Assembly (NCBI GenBank): GCA_024305405.1
Contig: JAKNDB010000088.1
Coordinates: 496,001 to 560,000, forward strand
Reading direction: 5' to 3'
Origin: Dirofilaria immitis
Taxonomy: Eukaryota; Nematoda; Chromadorea; Rhabditida; Onchocercidae
Length of the DNA: 64,000 bases
The notes below the pieces were generated by a model. That model saw nothing but the letters and a program-made list of their open reading frames with translations, was not told where the DNA came from and did not search any database. How positions within the stretch are numbered: position 1 is the stretch's first letter; the number at the start of each line of letters is the position of its first letter. The translations under genes and the position numbers were made by a program. Below, piece after piece: positions 1-20,071 of this stretch.

Positions 1-31
1 AATAAAGAAATCAAATGAAACAATTTATTAC

Positions 32-3000
32 ATCCATAAGCTGCAATATCATCGGGAACAACTGGTCGAAATTGTATACTATCAGCTTCCAATGATGCTT
101 GGTGAATACGCTTAGAAACTTGATCTTTAACAGCTTCAAATTCTGTCATCTTAATCACCGCAAATATTCGAAGTCTAAATAGAATCTATACTTTCGATTA
201 AATAATAAAATTTCTATCATTTAAACTTTGGAAAGAAATTGATTCAAATTAACCGATACAATGCTTATATCTCTACATGTTAAATGAAATCTACTGAAAT
301 TGTAGATTTGATTTTTTTCCTTTCTTTAGTTTTTAATTTATTAGAAGTTTTTTTGATTTCATTTTTTCTTTTCTAATTTTAAAACTATGGCTTCGTACTT
401 TGTAAACGTCCATCGATAACTTCTACATATAACATAAATAAATGATAGTAAAAGATCATCGCCCTCCACAACCCACCATAAATCCAATGTTGTCTATAAA
501 ATTATTTTTTGATTTTAATAAATATAAATTGAAATTTCATAAACTTCGAAAATTTCCGAATTCAAACATCATCGATTAGAACTCAAAAATTACAATAATC
601 ATTCATGGAAAAAATATTGAATCTCTAGACAAACTTCTGATCAATGATAATTATCAGCAGCCACTCATAATTCTTAAACCAAAAATTCTAAAATTATTAA
701 AGCATTAATTATACAAAATTATTTCAACCAATTTGATTACGGTTAAAATAATAAGAAATGATTAAGTAATTAATTTCTTATCGATCGGATAGTTTTAACT
801 AAATGTAATTCATCAATAAAATTAATGAATTAATAATTATCGCAAATTATTTCATCATTTGCTAAGCTCATTATACAATTGAAATAGTAAAAAATCAATG
901 TTAATAAATAATTTTATTAATTAGATTTCTGGTAATTTCATAAGTAATTTTAAATAATATAAACTAACAGCTAAATTGAATGGCACCGGTTTCCATAAAT
1001 CACCTTTACAGATCAATAAACATTTATCGACTGTTGCCGCAATTCGATTCCATAATTCACTTTGTCCAGCATATAAACTACAAAAAATAAAAAAATTAAA
1101 ATAAATAAAAAAGCAAATTATGAAAATAAGACTTTCTTAATTTCTTCATATGATCAAATTAAAATTGCTCAATCAATATTCCGCAATATTTATGCAATAA
1201 TCATAAATATTCATTAACTTTTCGTAAAAATTATTTATAGAAATATTATCATAAATTATTTGAATTTATATAAGAATTTAAATAATTTTAAACATTCTTT
1301 TCAATAATTTCAATAAATTATTTATTATTTCTTGGCAATTTTTTTTTTTTGAGAATTTAAACGATCCTTCTGATAAGCATTAATTAAATCACTTTGATAA
1401 TTTAATAATCCTTGTCAATTATCAGAAGACATAACAATATGAAGGAATGTCAAATATCATCAATATATTTATTGTAAAATATTTGCATAAATTTTTAATT
1501 AATAATAAATCTATTCAGAAATATCTGATAAATTTATTTATGTTATCTTTTTATGACTACGTATAGTTTAGGTGAATTTTTTTTAATTTATGTCACTTCT
1601 GATAAAATTACCAGCATAATCAGTTATTATAATATAATTACTGATGATATATATTGATAAAAATGTTTAATTTTTAAAGGGTTTAAAATTTCTTTAAAAT
1701 TCACCTATTGAATAATGAATTTAAAATTGACGTATTGAATTTAAAATTCACGTATTAAATTAAATTAAGCTAAACATTTCGTGGTTTCTAACAATGCTTT
1801 TCCGTCATTTCCGTCATGTTTCAGCTTTACAATAATATTTTTTAATCGAATTTTTTTAATAATTTTTTTTGTTTTAATTTAATTTTTCTAATATCAAAAT
1901 TTTTTGTCTTTCGATCATCATCGTTATTATCTTCCTTCTATTATTTTTTTCCTTTATTAAATGCAAAATTTTCTTTAAATAAACTTATTTGAATGCTTCA
2001 TTTTTATTGAAGTAAAAATTTTATCTTTGGCAGTATTCTTCTTCCGCATTTATCCATTCAATCCATAATAATAATTTAAAATTTTTTTTTTGTGGAAAAG
2101 ATGATAAAAAAATATCAATTTATTATATTATATTTTGTGATTGCTTGCTTAGGCTTAGATTTAAATTTAGTTATAGGCATTAGGAGGTAATCAATTGATT
2201 GAAAATTTTGAATTTTATTTTAATTCGCTTCAAAATAAGAATTTTTCTAAATTTTTTTGTTGAAAAATAAAATTCTTCTGAAATTTTTTTCCAATTCTTT
2301 CCTTTTTTTGTGTTAAGAAAATTTCAAAATCATTAAAAGATAAAAATATAGGAATTGATCAGAAATATATGATTGAAAATTTTTTGAAAGATAAAAATTT
2401 AAGAATTAATCGAGCAATATATTAGGTTTCAATTTATTTTAGAATAAAAATACATAAGATGATTTGGAATTTTTAATTTATTTAACGAAAAATGATAAAT
2501 GCTAGATGTGATCAGAAATTCTTCTAAATTTCAATTCGTTTTTTCTTTTTGTTTTTTAGAATATTTTGGAAGGAATGATTGAAAATTTATTGTAGATTTC
2601 AAAAATGCTAACAAATTAGATGATGAGCCACATTTTGGAAAATCAATAATGATTGTATTTGGTTTTAGAATTCCTAAACCAGAACATTGAATTACCGCAG
2701 AAGCAGTTTCATTTAATTCACTTAAATTTTCATACGATACAACCAAATGATGTGCATTGAGACATGATTCACCGATCTAAATCAAAAATAAAATTTCTTT
2801 TGAATTCAAAAAATTTTCTCATCAAAACAGAAAACAATAACAAAAAAGAAAAATTTTATTTACCACAAATAAATAAATAATAATAATAATTGTTCGTACT
2901 TTTATTTGCTAAAATTTAAGACAAAAATTGTAAAAATTTTATTTAAAAACTAAACAAAATTGTTAGAAGAAAAAATGGTCCAAAATAAAAAAAAGAAAAA

Positions 3001-3635
3001 AGATAATCAAATTTTGATTAATGATAAATAAAAAGAAAAAAGATAATACCAATTGTGTTATAGCATTTTCCACCGAGCGTAAATATTCACCTGTATCCGG
3101 ATCTTGAGTATGCCCTGAAAATTTATTCAAATCATGCATAAAATTCTGAAAAGCTTATTCAGGTTTATTCATACGTCAAAAAGCAAGCTTATTCAGATAT
3201 ATTGCATATATTTGTCAAAAATTTCATTCAAATTTCCCATATGTTTTCTAATTTTTAGTTAATCCTTTCTCTAAGCCTTATCAGCTATTTAGTTTGAATT
3301 ATCCAACATTTATCAGCTAAATTCATAAATACTAAAAAAAAAATTATCAAAATTTTAAAATATTGACAAAAACGATGAAATTTAAATTATAAATTAGCAA
3401 ATATTACTTCACATAAAATTGCAACAATATTCGATGCTGCACCATCTTTAATCCATTCCGCTACCGCAATTAATTTTTGACAACTAACAAGCCATTCGGG
3501 ATTTTCATCAATTTGCATAATTAAAATTTGCGGATACCAATGATGCTCAAAATCTTTATGACTATATACGCAACGTAACAAACGATATGCTATATCGATA
3601 CGCCATCGTTCAAAATATTCCCATAACCACCACAT
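32..3635 (-). CDS. SLC12A9-like cation-chloride cotransporter, C-terminal domain (partial)
   Basis: Six phase-compatible exons read right to left: 3413-3635, 3050-3114, 2613-2776, 987-1077, 408-493 and 32-174, with a donor at 31-30 leading off the window. Together they encode about 257 residues of the cytoplasmic domain that follows the membrane part in SLC12 transporters. Recognisable landmarks are HHWYPQILIMQ (family form HVKFWRPQLLLL), SGLGILKPNTIIIDF (ISGLGGMKPNTLVLGF), DLWWVVEGDDLLLSF and LRIFAVIK. The order and spacing fit SLC12A9 (CIP1) best; members of this family move or regulate cations and chloride at membranes. The first exon starts at ATG 3635 and has an in-frame TAA just upstream with no usable splice acceptor between. 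I found no transmembrane exons between it and moc-2. Either the gene is truncated, or its membrane half lies further upstream in a long intron. Family assignment is fairly sure; the 5' end is not. The donor of the first exon (gtgaag at 3412) was chosen on phase. Confidence 0.8.
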
Positions 3636-5452
3636 CGTTTATTTTTTCCTTTTTTTTAACAAATTTTTTTTTGGCTTTTTCATAAATGAAATGAAGCGTC
3701 GAACAGATTGTATAAATACATAAATTTTGTTTTTTTTTTTTTTTTTTTGTAAAATATAATTTATCAAAAATTTATCAAAAGAAAATATGCAAATTTCAGT
3801 GATAGCAAAAAAAAAAGAAAAGAAAAAAAAGAAAAATTATTTTTGGTAATAAATTTTACTTAAATAAAAGTATAATTATTATTAAATTTTAAATCACTTT
3901 TTTTTTCACAAGCATTGAATATCTTGCGGAATATTCATTCACATTTACAGTTCCATGTCTTATCCATTGTCTTGCAACAATAATCGGAAGCTTTACATGA
4001 AACTTAATTTCACATATTTCAATTTGTATTTTTTTGCTAAATACAATTTATCAAATATGCATAAAATACAAATTTCGTCAATACGGGAAACAAAAAAAAA
4101 AGACTTTTACTTTTTTTTTTAAGTCAAAAAAGTAAAATTTTTTTCCAATATAATAGAATACCTTATAAATTAGCATTAATTTGATATATATATATATATT
4201 CGATAGCAATAATTCGACGTAATTCGACAGGAACAACAAGTTCGAAGGGTAATTGAACACAACAGAAATCACTTTCGAAGGACCAAGAAACAGCAGTGAT
4301 AAAACGAGAGAAGAACGACTTATATATATATACATAAATTTCTTTTTAAAGAAATATATCAAAATTTGTAATTAAGTTTTGAAAGTTTATTTTTCTTAGT
4401 AATATTTGATTATTTCTTTTGTTGAAACCAATAATAAATTTCTCCTAGCATAAGGAACAAAAGAATTGAAATGATTGAAGAATTTATCGTTAATTATTAA
4501 ATATTTATTGAATTTTACAAAACAAATTATCTGATAATTACCGGTACTCATTGCACGTGTATTTCCTTCAATAATATATTGATAGTAAAATTATTTAGTA
4601 AAAAAGCAAGAACGAAATGAAAAATAATAAGTTAGTATGAAACAAAGATTTTTATTTTTATTTTTCTAATTCTATTTAAAAGAATGGAAAAAAAATTTTT
4701 TAAATTTAATTATTTGAAGAATTTTAAAATTAAATCACATACATTTCATGCAATACAATCATTAACTTTCTTAATTATTTTATTGATTATATTTTGAAAA
4801 TTTTACATTTCATTCATTTATAAAATTAAAATATAATAAAATAATAAAATTTATCATAAAATGTTTATTTCAATGAAAAATTCATCATAAAATGTTTATT
4901 CATTTGTTTATAAAATTAAAATATAATAAAAAAGAAAGGCATAATTTATTAAAATTATTTATTGAAAAATAAATAGAAATGCAAATAGCAATAAATATTT
5001 TTGCGGTAAAAATGAGAAAAATTTTTTCATTTTTATTATTATGAAAATAAAAACTAAGATATAATTTTGTGATAGTATTTTTATTAATCGAATTATCGAT
5101 AATTAAAATAATCTAATCTCGTATTTATTAGTTTTACCAATGAAATATCATCGTTCATAAAATGATTAATTAATTATATGGTATGATTAATTGTACATAA
5201 ATAATATTAATAAATCTAATAATTTATAATATTTAATGAATTAATTATTTAAAAAGAAAGAATAGATTTTATATTTTCTATTATAGAGTAATTATTGGAA
5301 TAAAAATAATAATAAATTTAAAATAAATATTAGAAACTCATAGTTGAATCATTAAATAGTCATATTGCTTTCGTTATTTAATCAACGATGGCCGTAAAAT
5401 GAATTGATACTTTCTATGAAGGGCATTTTTCCAATTAATTGTATGGTATACG
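3636..5452. other. Intergenic: SLC12-like 5' flank and moc-2 promoter side
   Basis: Apart from the thyX remnant this stretch is AT-rich. It holds poly-T and poly-A runs (3727-3748, 3806-3826), a short TA tract at 4181-4199, a base-composition patch at about 4196-4318 that is less AT-rich than its surroundings, and an imperfect duplication at about 4805-4935. A hydrophobic frame crosses 4196-4318 on the minus strand, but I could not match it to any family. Confidence 0.5.
3907..4023 (-). pseudogene. thyX: thyX remnant of Rickettsiales (probably Wolbachia) origin
   Basis: Reading the minus strand from 4023 to 3907 gives 39 open codons that match the centre of flavin-dependent thymidylate synthase ThyX. 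They contain [19 protein letters not shown] and VNEYSARYS, which is the family signature block RHRxxSxNExSxRYS. The arginine after RH is glycine here and the middle serine position is asparagine. No start codon, splice sites or further ThyX sequence flank the block; upstream the reading frame runs into poly-A, and downstream into a lysine run. Animals use ThyA, whereas Rickettsiales including Wolbachia use ThyX, so this is best read as a degraded nuclear insertion of endosymbiont DNA. It sits beside the 5' end of the SLC12-like gene, on the same strand. The similarity is direct; the Wolbachia donor is inferred. Confidence 0.8.
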
Positions 5453-7506
5453 ATGCGAATAGCTATTCTTACAGGTGATAATCATTTCTTTTTTTTTCAA
5501 ACAAATTGTCAAAGGTCACTGAAATATCAAAATTAAAGGTCACTGAAATATCAAAATGGATTAATCATTCATTCACAAATGATTAGTAAAATTGATTGAT
5601 TGATCAATCGACAGAATAGACCGATCGATCAGTTCATATATAGGACTTTTACCAAGCATATTAAACTTTAGATAAACAAATTGAATAGATTAAAATGAGT
5701 AAAGTGATATAGATAAAAAAATGTGATATTTTTGCGAGTCAATTTAAATTTCAGTTATTGCAAAACAGTCAAGTATCTTTTTTCATTTATTATTTTTAAA
5801 TAAAATATTTAAAAAAATATGACATTGTTAATACTTCTTTTGAATCAATTTATATTATATATTTTATTTAAATAAATGAAAGAAAAAAGAAGTAGCGATC
5901 TATTAAAATATTTTAGAGATATTAACAAATGTCAAAAATTTGTACACAATGTAAGGAATAAAAAAAATAATAAATATGATTATTTGGCAAAATTCACTGA
6001 TCATAATTATTAATTTATTCTGATTTACTTATCTAATTTAACACTGATTTATTTATTTAATCCATATTGATTTACTTTTCTGTAATTGTTCAATTCAAAT
6101 TATAATTTGTAACAATTCATTTACAGTAAGCGATTCCTCTTCAAAAGGAACACGAGAAGATATCAGTGGCCCAACACTTCGGCAATTAATATTCGATTCG
6201 AAAATGTTTGTTTAAATTAGTTAATTGATAATAAAAAAGCATCAATTGATAATGATATAAATAAAGTTAAAAAATAATTGAGATTTTCTCATTCCTATCT
6301 CTTATTTTGTCTTTTTAGAAAATAACAGTTACCAATTTTTTGCTCATGTTCATACTTTATATTCGCTGATTACTTATGCTTATTTTAAAATCCAAAATCT
6401 AATGGGATATAATTTCAACTTGTCAGATTTAAATTTGATTTGTAATTTTTAAGCAATCTTTTGAGCTTATTTATTCTTGCAGCATATCTAATTCAGATGT
6501 GAAAAATTTCCTGGTACCAGATGAAAAACAAGAAATTATGAATATATTAATCGATTTGTCTAAAAGTTTTGGTATGTTTTGTTCCTTTCAAGTAAATTTT
6601 TCATAATGATCAATATATAATAATTAATAATAATAGTAATATCTTTTAAAATGACATTATCTCGTTCCCTATGAATCATTACTGTATTATATTTAAAATT
6701 AAAATTTTATAATAATATACTACTGTAAATGATATACAGTCTTGAAGCATATAATTCATATTTCATCTTACGAGAAAGCTTATTTCATTTATGCTTTAGA
6801 TGTAATCATATCTACAGGTGGGACAGGTTTTGCACCACGTGACGTTACTCCTGAAGTTAGTTCCTCTATTTAATTAATTTTTATCCTTTGTATGCTTATT
6901 ATTGATAACAATTAAAATTGCAACTTTTAAAAATTCACGTAATAAATTTCAGAAATTAGGCTAGAAGTTATCAGAAATTAATTCTTTTTGTTTTTATGAA
7001 ATAAAATTTATCATCGAAAAAAGCGAAAATTATTATCCCTGAAATTAAGAATTCTTTTAGGCAACACAAAATATTATCGAAAAAAGATGTACTGGATTAG
7101 AAGTAGTACTTCATATGCATTCGCTGAAAATTACACCATTTGCTGCATTATCACGGCTGTGTGCCGGTATTCGTGGTACCACGTTGATTGTTAATCTTCC
7201 TGGAAATCCTGAAGCTGTTAAGGTAAATTTATTCCGATCAAGTAATATATATTACGCTCCTTAACATAACTTATAATGTAGTACAGGATCAAAAGAAAAA
7301 GTGTTAAAACATTAGGTATACATCCAGAATCAAAAGATAATTTAAAAAGATCAGAGAACTTTAAAAAAAATCTTAATAGTCTTCAACCATAAACATACAA
7401 AACATTCTAGGAATGCTTCGAAGCATTAGAGAAGATATTACCTCATGCAGTAGAGCTTCTGAAGAGTAACGATGTAAATGACATAGCAAATCATCATCAT
7501 TTATAA
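5453..7506 (+). CDS. moc-2: Molybdopterin adenylyltransferase (MogA/gephyrin G-domain)
   Basis: Six exons join in frame into a complete 167-residue protein: 5453-5474, 6127-6205, 6483-6571, 6800-6855, 7061-7222 and 7411-7506 (stop TAA). It begins [19 protein letters not shown] and carries the MPT-binding motif [17 protein letters not shown], then [20 protein letters not shown]. These are the hallmarks of the MogA, gephyrin-G and Cnx1G fold. The enzyme adenylylates molybdopterin in the cytosol, the step before molybdenum insertion. The length equals a stand-alone G-domain; no MoeA-type E-domain follows, matching the worm arrangement of separate moc-1 and moc-2 genes. The start is chosen because exon 1 supplies the strand-beta1 residues and splices in phase. 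All junctions have GT..AG ends and no frame break is seen. Its 3' end faces the npp-9-like gene. Confidence 0.93.
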
Positions 7507-8368
7507 CTCACTGAAAATCTCACATTTTGGTATTTCTTCTTTCGAAAATGCTGGGAAATGTTGTGTTGTCTCTTATTCTGATGGATATTAATCAGACTTT
7601 TGAGAATGGCAGGATCGAAAAGATTTAGCAAATAGTCAAGCTCAAAATTTTTGAAGAATCTCAAATTCCATATCCGGTTCTATCTTTAAATTATGTGGAT
7701 AGATGACAAGCAACAATTATTCAAATTTTATTTTTCGAAATGACATTCAAAACATTATATGCACTTATCAGAGTTATTGCTAATTCAGTGAGCTTTATTT
7801 TGACAATGTGTGAATTAACATTACGCAAGCAATGGTTATGTGCCATTGAAGTTGGCATAAAAAAAAAAAAACGCGTAAGGTGAAAAGAGAACGATATGTT
7901 AAATATTTGTTTGTGTTTTCATTTATAAGCATTAAAGTGAATGTATCGTGTAAATCATGAAGTACTTCAATGAAATTTCCTTAAGACAGTTTGAGAAAGA
8001 AAAAAATAGCGCAATATTTCCGTTTCATTATTCTTGATCCGAATATTCTTTCAAAAGATGCAATCCCTAAAAAGAAATGAATTTATGGAGTTCGAAAAGT
8101 AATACTGCAACCCAATGAATAAAACATCAATCAGAAAGAAAAGAGATGAAATCCCCAGCGGTATCTCTAATAGAAACGAAAGATAAATATTGGATTTTTT
8201 TGAAAATAGAGAATTGTTTACGAGAATACTATGCTTTTTGGCTCCAACTTTTCTAAATCATCCCTGCCCTCTATAGGAGATTAAAATTGCTACCAACCAT
8301 CACTCCTTCATCATATTTCGATATGAAAAATTCGCAAAATTTTTTGAGAAAGGTAATAAAAAATGGTA
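7507..8368. other. Convergent 3' intergenic region
   Basis: Lies between the stop codons of moc-2 and the npp-9-like gene. It is somewhat less AT-rich than other gaps and contains a poly-A run at 7860-7870. An AATAAA lies at 8116-8121 on the plus strand. I see no conserved reading frame, so it most likely holds both 3' UTRs. Confidence 0.45.
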
Positions 8369-16608
<8,240 letters not shown>

Positions 16609-16640
16609 ATTTGCACAACGATTGCGTATTAATTTCTGCG
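16609..16640 (-). promoter_or_regulatory. Probable SL trans-splice acceptor and 27-nt 5' UTR of the npp-9-like gene
   Basis: On the minus strand a good acceptor (cttttcgcag, ending at 16636) lies 27 nt before ATG 16608. No convincing upstream coding exon or donor was found. In nematodes this is the usual look of a spliced-leader addition site. An ordinary cis-spliced 5' exon cannot be excluded. Confidence 0.45.
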
Positions 16641-17662
16641 AAAAGTTTATTAAAACTTTAACGAAATCTTCATCTTTACAAAGCCATTAACTTTTGCAAG
16701 ACAATACAAACTCCAAGTTAAAAATGCTAAAAAAGATATCAAAGATATTAGAGTTTCTTATATTCATATCCTTCCGCCAATACCTCTCACATCGCAACTT
16801 CTTCTAATACATATTAAGGTTCCCTTTGGTAAATCTCAGGTCTCTCTCCTCAAACTTCAAAACCTCAGGACATTCTGGCAACAAGCACACCTCCTAACAA
16901 CAACTTCCAACGATGCTTAAAATCTCTTAGCATCTTAGTTACATGCTTCTTCAAAGTGAATGATGGCCCGTTATTTTTCGACACGTCACAGCGAGTGAAT
17001 CCTATCGTAGAGTATCAAAATAGATGGTTATTCATGAGTCTTGGCTGATTAACAAGGCTTGGCTAAATTTGACATAAATTATTTATGTAATGGGAAGAGG
17101 ATTTGATTAGCTTAAGGGCAAAATTAATTAATTTCAGTATAAAATGTAAGCATAAACTAAGGAAGGGATGGATAGAAATATTTTATTACAATAATCTTAA
17201 TCGAATTAATTATGAAATTTGTGAATTTTTGAAATTCCATACTTATCTGATATCACGTAAATCACGTAAATCAATTTGAACATATAATTTACATTGATTC
17301 CCATTATAATTCCATTTGCTGCTGATTTCTTGAAACTGGAATTTTAGAAATGTATTTAGCATATTATGCAAATGATGTTTGTGAAAATAAAATTTTGATC
17401 CAATTTATAAATGATAAAATTCATTTCTAAATTCTTAATCGATTGATATTACAATTATGAAAACAATTAAGAGCTATTTGTTGAACTTTAACCCGAAATC
17501 AAATGATTGTTTGTCTATAAAATATTTTCAGTAATCGAATAATTGATTAATATTATACGATAACAAAACGATTTAAATTATTCTTAAAAATTATCTTATT
17601 TTAGGAAAAAATTATGTATTCATTTTTTTCACATTTATATCATTATTTTAGCATATTTAGCT

Positions 17663-17823
17663 AATTTTATTTATTTTAATATTGCAACTGATATAAAATG
17701 ATTATTATTATCAATGATTAGTAATTATTTGAGATTAATTTAATTTAAATAATTTAATCTATCATTTTTATTTATTTTAATATTGCAACTGATATAAAAT
17801 GATTATTATTATCAATGATTAGT
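17663..17823. repeat. 101-bp direct duplication
   Basis: A block of about 58 bp containing attgcaactgatataaaatg recurs with a period of 101 bp, at about 17665 and 17766. The two copies are nearly identical, so the duplication is recent. Confidence 0.75.
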
Positions 17824-18446
17824 TATTTGAAATAAAATATTATTAAAATATTTCGAACCATTTTTGTGAAATAAAATGATTCGAAAATTAGTAAAATATT
17901 TAGCAAATCAAATAAAGCTGTTAAAATTGGAAATGGTATTTGTTTCTGATAGTTTATCAGATATTATCAGATTTTAGCAATTTTAAATATTTCATCTAAA
18001 ATGTATGTTTTAATTAATTTTTACCTTAATTTTTTCTTTTTATTTTTTCGAATAATTTCAAAAATTTATCATTTTTCTCTCTCATTTTTTTTGTCTTTTG
18101 ATTAATTGATCGATATTGATCAATTAAAGAATTGATATTTTCAAAAAGCAATTATATTAAAACATTTCATTAAAATTAATTTGTAAACAAATCATATTTT
18201 TGTTAATTTAGTGTTTAACAAATTATTTATAATTTGATTGTTTTCCAAAATTACTTAATGAAATGATAAAAATTTTTTGTATTATTTTTTGCAAAATGTT
18301 AAAGTACGAAATGAATTTTTTTCCTTCTCGAAGATATTTTCATACATTTGAAAAATGTTGATAAAATATGATAGGTTGAAAAAAATCGAAGGGAATGTTA
18401 GGTCAATGATAAGTAATCAAATTTTGGGTGGGTAGAAAAAATCGGG

Positions 18447-18695
18447 ATCCTCAGGAATAATTATGGTAAAAGTTAAGCAATCAAATTTCGGGGCAGGTGA
18501 AAAAAATTCGGGGTGGTTAAAAATGATTACGGTAAGAGATAAGTAATCAAATTTTGGGTGGGTAAAAAAAAAAATTCGCAAAAGTTAGAAATGATTACGG
18601 TAAAAGATAAGTTATCAAAACCATAATCATTTTTAACCGAATTTTTTTCACCTGCCCCAACATTTGATTGCTAACCTTTACTATAATCTGAGGAT
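18447..18695. repeat. Long inverted repeat with arms of about 75-85 bp
   Basis: The left arm (about 18447-18533) contains caatcaaat, ggggcaggtgaaaaaaattc and ggttaaaaatgatta. The right arm (about 18620-18695) is its near reverse complement. Between them lie two more degenerate copies of the gattacggtaa..gggtgggt unit (18520-18610). A mobile-element remnant or a hairpin-forming satellite is possible. Confidence 0.7.
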
Positions 18696-19129
18696 GGGTG
18701 AAAAAGAAAAATTGAGAAAACGTATTATTAATAATGATACTGTAATTTACCTTATAATTTATAATGAATGATCAGTGATCAGAAAGATTGTAAGAAGAAA
18801 AAGAAAAGGGAAGGAAAAGGTAGAAGATGAGAATGGATGAATTATTAAATTAACGAACTTTATTTTGTTTTGTTTTGTATATTTGGCAATCATTATAAAC
18901 AAGTTAGTTTATAATTTTTTTTTAAAAGATACCTTCTTTTCCATTCTTTTATTTAATTCATTTTCTTATTTGCCTTTTGATTCTCTTTTTTCTTATACCA
19001 TTTTTAACGCATCATTTCACATTTGGTCGAATAAAAGGAAAAAAAAACTTTTTATTTTTCTTTCTTTCTGTTTTTTTTCATTCATTCCATTTGTCCTATA
19101 ACCTTTCTAATTGTTTGCATCAATTTTGT

Positions 19130-19520
19130 ACTTAATACTTGAATATGAATTAGTAAGTATACTTGAAATATGAATTAATAGGTATACTTGAAATATGAAT
19201 TAATAATGTACCTGAATATGAATTAATAGGTGTACTTGAATATGGATTAATAAGTGAAATTGAATATGAATTAATAAATTTACTTAAAATATGAATCAAT
19301 GAATTTACTTGAATATGAACTAATAGGCGTACTTGAATATGAATTAATAATGTACTCGAATAATAAGTGTAGATTGTACTTGAATATGAATTAATAAATA
19401 TAGTTGAATATGAATTAATAAATATAGTTGAATGTGAATTAATAAATGTAATTGAATATGAATTAATAAATGTAATTGAATATGAATTAATAAATGTAAT
19501 TAAATACGAATTAATAAATG
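19130..19520. repeat. Minisatellite, 21-24 bp unit
   Basis: About 15 imperfect copies of a unit close to ttgaatatgaattaataaatg. The minus strand stays open and would encode INSYSITF repeats, but this follows from the unit having a length divisible by three in many copies and is not evidence of a gene. Confidence 0.85.
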
Positions 19521-20071
19521 TAATGATTAAAAATTTTTCTCTCATTATTCGTGTTTAATTTATTTCAATGTTTGATTGTAATTAAATTGGTAAGAAATAT
19601 TCGAAAATTTTTATTAATTTAAATTATTTTATTAAAAATGATTTTTTCTTTTATTATTTTACTCAATTTTTATTTAATTTGATATGATAAAATTAAAAAT
19701 TTCTATCGATCAATTGCAGAAATATTTAAAAATTTTTCATAATTTTAATAATTAAATTAATGTTTTAATCGATAAATAAGTATTTGAGTTATAGATAGAA
19801 TTTATTATTATTATTATTGTTATTATTTTAGATAAGAATATATAAAAATGATTTAAAGAAATACTTATACATTACATATTTTTTCATAATATTATATTAA
19901 TGAAAAAGAAAAAAACTAGCATAAATTTCGAAATAATTAAAACATTCTGTTATGTATTCGAGAATTTATCAACGATATGTATGAAAAATTAAATATGTCA
20001 TATTTCAGATTATATTTCTTGATTATATGAAAAATTGATCAATCAATAATATCGACGAAATATAACGAAGT

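Larger units (their letters stand above)
16636..20071. other. Intergenic region between npp-9-like gene and the two-exon gene
   Basis: No gene recognised. At 16760-17040, just upstream of the npp-9-like start, the sequence is clearly less AT-rich and is a promoter candidate. Further right are a 101-bp duplication (about 17663-17823), an inverted repeat (18447-18695), and a 22- to 24-bp minisatellite (19130-19520). The long open frames on either strand of the last are repeat artefacts. Confidence 0.5.

Noticed and set aside
19150..19545. 131-codon minus-strand frame of INSYS repeats
   Set aside because: Open only because the minisatellite unit length is often a multiple of three; no gene features.
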